Assembly: GCF_000512585.2 (NCBI RefSeq)
Contig: NC_089243.1
Location: 868,001-932,000 of the forward strand
Direction of reading: 5' to 3'
Length of the DNA stretch: 64,000 bases
Source: Kwoniella bestiolae CBS 10118
Lineage: Eukaryota > Basidiomycota > Tremellomycetes > Tremellales > Cryptococcaceae
Positions 11,590-20,853 of the stretch are shown here, piece after piece. A model generated the notes under the pieces. That model did not search any database. It worked only from the letters and a program-made list of their open reading frames with translations, and was not told the DNA's origin. The number at the start of each line of letters is the position of its first letter. Position 1 is the first letter of the stretch. A program made the translations under genes and the position numbers.

Positions 11590-12355
11590 TTACTCGTTAA
11601 TCTTGGCGAGGATCTCGGCATCTTTGAAGAGGTGATATTCCTAAGTCAAACATATGAAGTATCAGCAGGACCCTAGCCTAAACAATAATAGTAAATATTT
11701 GAGTAGAGGGGGAATATTTCTTCTTATTCACTTCTCCATCTCCGTAAAAATGATTCCTGGAGATTCCAAATACACCGCATTTCTTCTATCTTACTTGACC
11801 AGTCCAACATAAGCTAATAATGAATATAACTCACCTCCTCTCCGACCTTGATGGGACTTCCACCCCAACCAGGTAACAATACTCTATCACCGACCTTGAC
11901 GCTAACTGGGCTCACAACTCCCTCCTTGTTTGGTGCACCTGGTCCGACGGCGATGACGGTAGCTTCGGGGAGAGGGGATTGGGTGGCTGATGAGGGGAGG
12001 AAGAGACCGGTGGCGGTTTTCTATGATTGTGGTAGTTGACACAAAGTCAGCAAGTCTATCGCTTTTGAATCTCCATCGTTGAGTATGTCTCGTTTGGTTT
12101 GGTACTTGATCATATGACGTGGGCACAGGTGAGAAGCGGTGCAATGATACTCACAGTCTCGGCTTTGAATCGCTGGACCAGCACTCGGTCGAGGAGGGGT
12201 TGGAGGGATTTGATGGATTTGAAGGTGGTAGACTACAAAGCGGGAGTGTGTTAGCGAATCGCTTTCTGGAGGTGGCCACGGGCCAAAGGAGAGGGGATCA
12301 ACGACATGGGGAGGCGTATACATAGGAAAGTCTCGCGCGCAGAGACGCTCACCAT
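11590..12355 (-). CDS. HSP10: Mitochondrial co-chaperonin Hsp10 (GroES family)
   Basis: A 105-residue protein, the usual size for Cpn10, from four exons: 12355..12353, 12232..12155, 12020..11835, 11640..11590. Signatures include LQPLLDRVLVQRF at the N-terminus, the mobile-loop region (AETKTATGLFLP), the dome segment VGPGAPNKEGVVSPVSVKVGDRVLLP, and a C-terminus ending FKDAEILAKINE. It caps the Hsp60 ring in the mitochondrial matrix. The first coding exon is the start codon alone: ATG is immediately followed by GTGAGC, and the next exon opens with TCT. It is head-to-head with HSP60, 357 bases between start codons, with a heat-shock-element-like site between them. Confidence 0.96.
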
Positions 12356-12712
12356 TTTGACAGGCTTAAGTAGCTAAGATGAACCAGATGAATTGTTATT
12401 GCACGAATGAAATTAGGGGAATCAACAAATATCCTTCGGTCATCCATTTCTGCGATCTGCAATCCCACAACCAAGATTTCTAGACATTTCCTTTGGTGTA
12501 AGACCAAGTCTCCCACGGTAGTATAATTCCGATTATTTCCATCAATCTGGCTTTTAACCGATCATTCTAGTAAACTAGTAACACTCATCCACCCATACGG
12601 GCGATTGCTGACTAGCCATTATTTTGATTTTTCAATCTCATCTCCATTTTACTTCGCTTCTTCTTTAGAAAAGGTTTCTTGCCACCCTACTTTACCCAAA
12701 ACATCATCCACG
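12356..12712. promoter_or_regulatory. Bidirectional promoter between HSP10 and HSP60
   Basis: 357 bases between the two start codons must carry both promoters and 5' leaders. A near-perfect three-unit heat shock element is listed separately. No strong TATA box is seen. Confidence 0.75.
12478..12490. promoter_or_regulatory. Heat-shock-element-like site
   Basis: TTCTAGACATTTC fits TTCnnGAAnnTTC with one mismatch (GAC for GAA). It lies 123 bases from the HSP10 start and 223 from the HSP60 start. Hsf1 sites are expected for these genes; function is inferred. Confidence 0.5.
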
Positions 12713-14714
12713 ATGAACGTCCTCCGATCCCGATCTGCTCTCCCCCGACCAGCCAGATTACTCCAATCTGCTACCTCCTCCATCACCAAGAGAGGCTACG
12801 CCTCCAAGGATGTCGTCTTCGGTAACGATGCTAGACAAGGGATGTTGAAGGGTGTTGATATCCTTGCTAAGGCTGTTAGCGCTACTCTTGGTCCCAAGGG
12901 TAGAACCGTCATCATTGGTGAGCTACCCTCATACCTTTCTCTCTCATCAGGGGTAGGACCAGCTGACAGTGGTTATATGGATTTATAGGCCAATCTTTCG
13001 GTGGACCTAAAATCACCAAGGATGGTGTGTCCGTAGCTAAGGCTATCACTCTCAAAGACCCAGTGGAGAACCTTGGAGCTCGGTAAGCTGGACATCCTTC
13101 TCCGATTCATTCCTTAGCTAACTTCTGGTATAGTCTCGTACAGGATGTTGCCTCCAAGACCAACGACACTGCTGGTGACGGTACCACCACCGCTACTGTC
13201 CTCGCCCGAGCTATCTACTCTGAAGGTGTGAAGAATGTCGCTGCCGGATGCAACCCTATGGATCTTAGACGAGGTGCTCAAAAGGCTGTTGACAAGGTTC
13301 TCGAAGTCCTTGAGACCAACAAGAGAGTCATCACCACTAGCGAGGAGATTGCCCAAGTGAGTAAAACTGTCGATTTCATGCCGCAGTATTGATATCATCC
13401 TCCTTTTAGGTCGCTACCATCTCAGCCAACGGTGACACCCACGTCGGAGCCATCATCGCCCAAGCTATGGAGAAAGTAGGCAAAGAAGGTGTCATCACCG
13501 TCAAGGAGGGACGAACGATCGAAGATGAGATTGAGATCACCGAGGGTATGAGATTCGACCGAGGATTCCTCTCACCATACCTCATCACCGATGCCAAGAA
13601 CCAGAAAGTCGAACTTGAGAAACCCTTCGTCCTCCTTTCCGAGAAGAAGATCTCAGCTCTCCAAGATATCTTGCCATCTTTGGAAATCGCCGCTCAAACC
13701 AGACGACCATTATTGATCATCGCTGAGGATGTTGATGGAGAAGCTTTGGCAGCTATCATCTTGAACAAGCTTAGAGGTCAACTCCAAGTCGCCGCTGTAA
13801 AGGCACCAGGTTTCGGTGACAACAGGAAATCCATCTTGGGTGATATTGCCATCCTGACTGGCGGTACCGTCTTCACCGATGAGCTGGACGTCAAGTTAGA
13901 TAAAGCTACTCCCGATCTTTTCGGTTCAACCGGTTCAGTCACCATCACCAAGGAGGATACTATCATCTTGAACGGTGAAGGTGATAAAGCCAACATTCAA
14001 GCTCGATGTGAGCAGATTAGAGGTGTCATCAACGATGCTACTACCAGCGACTACGACAGAACCAAACTCCAAGAACGATTGGCCAAGTTGGGTGGCGGTG
14101 TTGCCGTCATCAAGGTTGGTGGTTCGTCTGAAGTTGAGGTCGGAGAGAAGAAGGATCGATATGATGATGCTCTGAACGCTACTCGAGCGGCTGTGGAGGA
14201 AGGTATCGTACCAGGTGGAGGTACCGCTCTTTTGGTAAGTCCACTCTCTCTTCTTTCGCACCTCAGTGTCTAAAAGGACTGAGCTGATAAGGTATGTTCA
14301 TGGCCACAGAAAGCATCCATCCAACTTGAGAACCTCAACGTAGACAACTTCGACCAAAAGCTCGGTGTCTCAATGATCCGACAAGCGATCCGACGACCCG
14401 TCCGAACGATCGTCGAAAACGCCGGCGAAGAAGGTTCAGTAGTAGTTGGTAAACTCTTATCTGAGGAATTCTCATCGCAAGACAAATTCAACTGGGGATA
14501 CGATGCCGCCACCTCCCAGTACAGAGATATGATCTCTGCTGGTATCCTTGATCCTCTCAAGGTGGTCAGGACAGCTTTGGTCGATGCCTCCGGTGTGGCC
14601 AGTTTGTTGACTACTTCTGAGGCTTGTGTGGTTGATGCGGAGGAGAAGAACCCTCCTCCTGGTATGGGAATGGGAGGTATGCCAGGCATGGGGGGAATGG
14701 GTGGAATGATGTAA
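12713..14714 (+). CDS. HSP60: Mitochondrial chaperonin Hsp60 (GroEL family)
   Basis: A 583-residue protein from five exons: 12713..12917, 12989..13082, 13134..13356, 13410..14234, 14310..14714. The N-terminus is basic and Ser/Arg-rich, a typical mitochondrial presequence of about 25 residues ending near GYASKDVVFG. Chaperonin motifs follow in order: LGPKGRTVIIGQSFG, TKDGVSVAK, NDTAGDGTTTATVLAR, EKVGKEGVITVKEG, AAVKAPGFGDNRK, EEGIVPGGGTALL, and a flexible Gly-Gly-Met tail. It folds imported matrix proteins together with Hsp10, encoded next door in the opposite direction. All introns are short with standard borders and restore the chaperonin frame exactly. Confidence 0.98.
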
Positions 14715-15189
14715 AGTGATTCTCGTTACGAGAAATAGCATAGCATCTTGGAGGTAGGAAGGAAGGGTAGTACAAAATAAAACAATACTTGTTATAAAAA
14801 CATACTAAAGAAATGCTTGTAGTCGGTTTTGGTATATAGCATTTTGCATATCTTCGTAAAATCATGATGAATGACATTCCCAGCTCAGCTGATACTTCAT
14901 CTCTACTCACAGGACTGACTAACATGTAAGGTGTGTTGTCAAAATTTGACGATTTGTGTTTTTTGATAAAACTGTTATCAGGGGATTGCGTTCGGTTGTT
15001 CTGGGCGTCCAAACAAAGTAAAGTCGAAGTGATTTTGAATGAAATGGTTGTGTTGCCTGCTATATCAAATGACTTCGGCAAGCTGTCAGGACGGTCATGT
15101 ACAATACATCACTTGTATCACTATGATGTTTTATAGACGAGCGAACGGAAACGTCTGAGTCCCTACGTCTGAAAGATGTCACGCTCCCC
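14715..15189. other. Intergenic, HSP60 3' flank
   Basis: AT-rich, with aataaaacaatact near 14775 that may serve as a polyadenylation region. No conserved frame. Confidence 0.5.
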
Positions 15190-15720
15190 TCACACATTTG
15201 CTAATTTCTCTTCCCTGTCTTGAAATGCCTTTGAAATACTCACAAAGGCGACATCGCGATCCTTGAGAAATTGCAAGAAAGTCTCAACAAACTTCGTTTC
15301 GACCTCTGACGTAAGACTAGCAGCGAGGCTATTCAGATGACCTGTGATTATCGCCGTATCAGCTTCAGTGGGATGACCAGTCGAAAGAGAGTCTATCATG
15401 TATCTCCAGAGTTGTTCGATAGACTCTGGATTCCTCGGGGCGCGTTCCATATTTTGATATAGCGCGGTACGCTTTGATCGACAACTGACGATCAGGTCTC
15501 GCCATTTTTCCGTAACTGCACTATGTTTCTTGCAATCTGCTTGTATGGCTCTCAGAATGTTCAAATTATCCACACGAAGAGAAACGTCCGAAATTCGATG
15601 TGCGCTGTCTTTGAGAGTGGTCGCTCGGCTGGCTAAGTCTTCGAAGACGTTCTTGCATGAATGTCTGTCTGGTCCTGTGTTCGTCCCGATCAGAGGGTTA
15701 TCAGTGCTGGAAGATGACAT
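15190..15720 (-). CDS. Orphan helical protein, 176 residues
   Basis: Single-exon frame; the first true ATG is at 15720 (MSSSSTDNP), chosen over upstream non-ATG codons. The product is predicted helical throughout, with scattered Cys and charged residues and no signal peptide or membrane segment. I recognise no domain. Its composition resembles the orphan proteins at 23.8-29.3 kb, but I cannot show homology. Frame length and coding-like composition support it, yet it could be lineage-specific or non-functional. Confidence 0.5.
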   Translation of the reverse strand: MSSSSTDNPLIGTNTGPDRHSCKNVFEDLASRATTLKDSAHRISDVSLRVDNLNILRAIQADCKKHSAVTEKWRDLIVSCRSKRTALYQNMERAPRNPESIEQLWRYMIDSLSTGHPTEADTAIITGHLNSLAASLTSEVETKFVETFLQFLKDRDVAFVSISKAFQDREEKLANV

Positions 15721-16399
15721 GGTGCGTAAGAACAATGTTCCTGGAAATCGTGAATACTTCGAGTTTCAGAGTCACGATTGAGCGGTTGTTAAGCGGAACA
15801 CTGGACGTGTCGGTGGAGTATCTCGTGGGATAGTCGATTCGAAATAACCTCAAACGACACTACAATTATTCAAACCCCTCACCCTATTTTCATGAAATTT
15901 CAGGACCTTCAGGACCAACAGAAAGGATAGCCAGGGATCTTACTGTACTTTGTATTATTACAGCGCTTTGCATCTCACAACGCCACACCGATAACTCAGC
16001 AACTCGAGGGTGGGGTTCAAGAGGTCATGCCCTACACAAACTGATCTGGTTGATCTTGAATGATGGTCCAGCTTCAGCGGGTGAAAGACTGGCGTTGTAT
16101 ATATGCATTGTACGGACACTCATGTAGAGGTTCGCACTGGACGGTCTTCACTGTAGTGAATAACTGAAGCAGGAAGAAGAAAAGTCTAGATGCATGAGAT
16201 GCGAAGATTTGGGTCAGACGGATTAGACCGACGAAGATGAGATCATCGCATACCATTCCGGTTTATCCGGTAGATCAACCATCTTACAGTTCAAGTATTT
16301 CGTCATGTTGTCCCGCTCTTCGCTCTCTGTATAGAAGTACCACCTAAGTCCTGCCCTCTTATCACCAACTTGGTGCTGTACAGAACTACACACAAAGAC
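15721..16399. other. Divergent intergenic region, orphan gene and F-box-like gene
   Basis: No conserved frame on either strand; promoters of both flanking genes are expected here. Confidence 0.45.
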
Positions 16400-17323
16400 A
16401 TGTCATTCCTCCGAGGCTACAACACCCTCCCCCACCACCTCACCTGCCCCATCCGTCCCTTCATCCGCGACTCCCCCTCACTCCCATTCGACGTCCTATC
16501 CCTCATCCTACAATACCCCCTACCCCTCTCCACCCTTCTCGCCCTCGCATCTTTGAGTAAAGAGATATACGATCTAGTCATTGATCGGATATACACCAGT
16601 GTGAGGATACACAAAGATAATATCGAGTCATTATTCTGGGGGATAAAGGAGCTGGAAAGACCTAAAGTTGGTCCGGGGAGTTTTCGGTACATACCTCCCT
16701 GCGAGGTTGTCGGTACGATCAATGATATGAATGATCGGTACTCTGTCCTTAGGACGGTGGATAGTACGTTGAGTGGGATGGAGAGTGCGGGATATGGAGC
16801 TGGATCGATTAGTAGGGGATACAACCCTCGAAAGAGCCTGAATACGAAGTATAGCCCCTCAGGACGGGGTGGGGACATGGTGGGACCAAACGAAGAGACG
16901 GAGAAAAGAAAGATAGGGAATCTAGGGAGAGTGAGGGAAATGACGATACTTGATGTGCCCAATACGCAGAGTATCCAATTATTGGCCCAGCTGTTCCCCA
17001 CGCACGAGGGATTACTTGGGAGTATCGAGAGGATCAATGTGAATCTCAAGATGATCAGAACTTTTGTTCAATATCGTTCAAGCCATAATGGTAGATCACA
17101 CGATTATTTGGTGATCGTGAACAAACTCTTGCGAAAGTCCCATTCCCACAGGAACGGCTCGAGATTGACGATAAATATTAGGAATTCGCTCAGGGATATG
17201 CCGATGGGTGTTAGGTATAGAGAGGATGATTTACTGGGATATGTGGATAGGGGGGATGTTGAGTGGGTGATGGAGCGTTTGATGGATGGGGTGGGGGATT
17301 ATACGGTGTGTTGGGAACACTAG
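16400..17323 (+). CDS. F-box-like protein, short paralogue
   Basis: A 307-residue single-exon frame. The ATG at 16400 (MSFLRG) was chosen because the paralogue at 50.2-51.8 kb starts MSFLKS at the same place. The N-terminus carries an F-box-like pattern (LPFDVLSLILQY ... LASLSKEIYDLVIDRIYTSV). Shared segments with the paralogue include LFWG, GPGSF and a later HDY/HDF..I..LNK/LNR block. F-box proteins link substrates to SCF ubiquitin ligases, but the substrate is unknown and the F-box is weak. It is about 240 residues shorter than its paralogue and ends soon after the region of clear similarity, so it may be truncated or simply divergent. Confidence 0.65.
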   Translation: MSFLRGYNTLPHHLTCPIRPFIRDSPSLPFDVLSLILQYPLPLSTLLALASLSKEIYDLVIDRIYTSVRIHKDNIESLFWGIKELERPKVGPGSFRYIPPCEVVGTINDMNDRYSVLRTVDSTLSGMESAGYGAGSISRGYNPRKSLNTKYSPSGRGGDMVGPNEETEKRKIGNLGRVREMTILDVPNTQSIQLLAQLFPTHEGLLGSIERINVNLKMIRTFVQYRSSHNGRSHDYLVIVNKLLRKSHSHRNGSRLTINIRNSLRDMPMGVRYREDDLLGYVDRGDVEWVMERLMDGVGDYTVCWEH

Positions 17324-17760
17324 TTGGCGGCCTCGTTGAAAAGGACAGGAAACTCCAAGATCGAATAAGTCGAAGATGGTTCGCTTCAATTCACGTCAAG
17401 GATAAGATTAGGAATAGAGGTGATTGTGAGGTCAATTCGAGTATTGACCTCATTTTGAGCCCCGACGTTGTAATCGAGCTTTTCATCAATCTGTGGTACG
17501 TTCATCTATCTCGTCCTTGTTCTAACAACTTCTATATCTATATGTCTATAAGCTATATACAATGAGTGAATATATTGTATGACCCCCGTAAAACAACGAT
17601 ACTACCAAGAAAATTATCCCAATTATTGTATAAAATGTTAAATGTATGTTGTCAATGATCAATTACTGGCGGAGAGATTGAGTGACCAGCATATCCTGCG
17701 CCTTATGACCATTGCTAGATACCCCAAGATGTCCTGGTCTTCATCTGACTGGTTTAGCGT
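17324..17760. other. Convergent 3' region, F-box-like gene and MFS transporter
   Basis: A 100-codon plus-strand frame overlaps the F-box gene end in another register, but it is not recognisable and I do not call it. The rest is AT-rich with no frame of note. Confidence 0.4.
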
Positions 17761-19746
17761 TTACTGCTCCTCCTCATCCGTCGGTGAGGGCTGCTGCTGA
17801 CGGACCAACATCTCTTCCTCGTGTACCATGCCCAGCGCCAAGACAGTCAGAACGCTGACAACGAGGTTGAAGATGAACACAAGGTGTAAGGCATGCTCGT
17901 ACGCATTCACAGCTATTTCCCGTTGTTCAGGTGAAAGGAAGGGGATGGATGAGGTCGAATGCCGGATGTCGTATATGACCTATTTCCAAAAGAGGTCAGT
18001 TTTTTTCGTATCACCAGTGAGGCGATGTACCGGTATCTGATATGCAGATGATCCAATGAGTGTGAAATTGTCCACTGACTTCTTTGGCACCTGGTCCGAC
18101 AATGTTTTTCTCCAAATCCTTCTGCACGGCGTATTGTACAATGGCTGCACTTATAGCTACACCCAGAACTTGACCCACGGTTCTGAATAGGTATGACACT
18201 AGTGGGTACCCTGATATTAGCTTGGGACATCGCATTGTCGCTTCTTCAAATTATGCTTGATGGATCTGGCCGGGAGGTAAATATGTGTTTGCTCAGGAAC
18301 TCACTACTAGTAGCGACAGCCGTCTCACTCCTATCCCTCCTCGTCACATGCGTCATAAGTGCCACCAAGCTCGTCGTCAACACACCCGCATACCCAAATC
18401 CACCGGGAGCTTGGGCTAGCCATGTCAACCAATCTGGCGAATCTTGCTTCCAGAGTAACATTCCAACTGAACTCAAAACCATCAAGCTAGAGCAGGCGAT
18501 ACCCAAAAACCAATATTTCCCTGTATGCCTCATCCTCCATCCTACAAATAACGACCCGACACCAATCAGAATAGAGTTCGGTAGCAAGTGTGCACCAGCA
18601 TTGGAAGACGATCTGTTCTGAACAATGGTGAAGAACAAGGGTATGTTGTACAAGACCGAATATTGACCTAGGACCATGGTGAATGATGAGATGGCGATGG
18701 CAAGCGGTGTTCGGCGAGTCAACATTTGAAGAGGCAAGATCGGTTCGGGCGAATAATATTTCTCGACCAGCACGAACCCGATCAAGAAGATGCCAGAACC
18801 GAGGAGCAATCCCCAGATCAGGGGATCGGAGAACTTGTAGTCTGTTCCGTTGGCTCTGGTGGTAGATGTCTTGATGGACATTGATAACAGGAGAGCCGCA
18901 ACTGCTAGGGCTAAAGCCAGAGATCCCAACCAATCTATACGACCAAGCTGTTTTCGCCAGTGCGTAGATTCACTTGTGACTTGATCCGAGGGGGCTGTAG
19001 GATTGCGTGGAGTATTGACGAACGTATAAATACACATTGCTGTAACGAGAAGTAAGGGCACTTGAATGTAGAAGGCTTTTCTCCAGCCGAAATGGTCTGA
19101 TATCCAACCTCCAATAGGCCCACCAAGTGCTCCGCCAATGCCCTGGACACAATAAGATCGGACGTTAGCCGTAGTCCAACAGGAGATAGAAGCGGTAAAT
19201 TTGTTTATCCTTCTATGGTGGGTAGGAGGCCGAAAGACCATAAGTCTGTAGCTCACTCACAAATAGAATATTGACATAACCCTGATACATCCCCCTATGC
19301 CTCAGATCCACCAGATCATTCATCAGGATCGCACTGACACTACCGACCCCGCCACCCCCGATGCCCGCTATGGCTCTTGCAGCAATCAAGCTGTTCATAG
19401 TCGGAGCGACCCCGCAAAAGAATGTACCCAGAGTGAAGAAGAACATTCCCGTAAGATGTGCATTTCTCCTGCCTATGAGATCTGACAGTCTACCATATAT
19501 AGGGGTGAAGCAGCATACCGACAACAGGTAGGAGGTTCCGAGCCAAGAAACTTGAGTTGCAGCGTTGAAGTCCGATCCGATATCTGATAGCAGAGTTGAG
19601 ACCAAGGTTGAATCGAATGCGACGAGAAAACTACCGCACCATAGCGAAAAGCATATCAGGCGGAATCGCAGGGCTGATAAGCCTGCGATGTTGTGATGCT
19701 CCTTCTGCGAAGGATGATCGGACAGAAGTGAAGTTCGTTCGTCCAT
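17761..19746 (-). CDS. MFS transporter, DHA2 / vacuolar basic amino-acid type (14 TM)
   Basis: A 553-residue multi-pass protein from four exons: 19746..19261, 19142..18305, 18198..18080, 17979..17761. The start MDERTSLL is preferred because it places an acidic dileucine-like signal at the N-terminus, though an in-frame upstream ATG at 19791 is possible. MFS motifs are clear: FDSTLVSTLL in TM1, GRLSDLIGRR between TM2 and TM3, and motif C-like GIGGGGVGSVSA and GIGGALGGPIGG. About 14 hydrophobic segments fit the DHA2 drug:H+ antiporter family, which includes fungal vacuolar basic amino-acid transporters (Vba/Fnx). Substrate and membrane are not determinable. Exon 3 ends at a GTCAGT donor. The C-terminus is short and acidic. 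Confidence 0.88.
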
Positions 19747-20251
19747 TACTGTATCGATGCTGTTGGGAGATGGGGTCGTATGGAGATACAATAAAGAGGG
19801 AAGACGAGAAAGATCAAAAGGCGAGATGCTCTCCAGATAAGATTTTTAGGTGGAGTTGCATACTAGTATTGAAATTCCTCGTTATCTCTGGAGGTCCGTG
19901 CTGCTCGGCTAATTGACTACCCCTACTGCTAAACCACACACACTTCGGTCATAGCCGCTAGCCAAACTACACTACTTAGTATTATCGAAATGTCTCAGGG
20001 AAAACATATGGGGTTCGCCAGCAGGGCGCAAAACCCAAAGGTTGGGATGCTAAATTCCATTCTTGACGTCTTCGATCGAGATGTCGTGCAGTGAGTATGT
20101 AGTTTATAGACCAGATGACACCGACTTGGATGAAAGGTAGTCTTCAAGGCAAACCCGGCAATACAAGGTCGTCTTCTGACATGACGTTCTTTGGTGCAAG
20201 CAATCATTGTGATACCCTGGTGAAACTAACAGGTCACGATGTGATGTGTCC

Positions 20252-20285
20252 AATGAAATGAAATGAAATGAAATGAAATGAAATG
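20252..20285. repeat. Pentanucleotide microsatellite (AATGA)6
   Basis: Six perfect AATGA units followed by a partial unit. Such tracts mutate easily and lie here about 570 bases upstream of the PQ-loop gene. Confidence 0.9.
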
Positions 20286-20492
20286 GCAGCCCGGCAGACA
20301 GTGAGCTGAAAGCTGAAAGAAAGTTGATGATCGGACGCCCTCATGCCTTTTCTGATATCCCAACGTCAAAGCGTTGTCGCTGTTCGTAACGGTCGTGTGA
20401 TGGCATGGACCCAGTTATATCAGTACTACGGAGTAATAGGTACAGCAATACCCAAAAACGGGATCAAATTCGGTGGGCTGAGTGTGAGTGGA

Positions 20493-20524
20493 GTACTGGT
20501 ACTGGTACTGGTACTGGTACTGGG
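20493..20524. repeat. Hexanucleotide repeat (GTACTG)5
   Basis: Five perfect GTACTG units plus GG, about 330 bases upstream of the PQ-loop start codon. Confidence 0.9.
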
Positions 20525-20853
20525 GGAGAGTGAGTGGGGAACAGACAGCCAAAAGAGCTAAAAGCTTATCATTTCTCAATTCAATCAGATTCAAAATTCA
20601 GATTCATGTCAAATCACACACCACACTCAATCACAAACATCTGTTGTACTTGACCATCACTCCTCTTCGTATACACAGCGGCAACCATCAAACGATATCA
20701 ACATCATCTTTACCAACATCTCATCGCGTAGCTTCAACTCGATGTTTCCCTAATCACCGTTTCCACGGAATTACCGACTCACATAATCCATCCATCCCTT
20801 TCTTCTCCTCTACCTCACCATCGTCCTCAACGACCTAGGGGTCAGAAGTGGAC

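Larger units (their letters stand above)
19747..20853. other. Divergent intergenic region, MFS transporter and PQ-loop transporter
   Basis: A 1.1-kb region between two start codons. It holds two short tandem repeats (listed separately) but no conserved frame. Both promoters are expected here. Confidence 0.55.

Noticed and set aside
16417..17049. 210-codon minus-strand frame
   Set aside because: Antisense to the F-box-like gene, whose frame is supported by its paralogue.
17263..17565. Plus-strand frame as the missing C-terminus of the short F-box gene by frameshift
   Set aside because: Its sequence shows no similarity to the C-terminal half of the long paralogue, so a frameshift is not supported.
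18246..18621. Plus-strand frame over the MFS gene
   Set aside because: Shadow of transmembrane coding sequence on the other strand.
20252..20524. CRISPR-like array
   Set aside because: Units are five- and six-base tandem repeats without spacers, in a eukaryotic genome.
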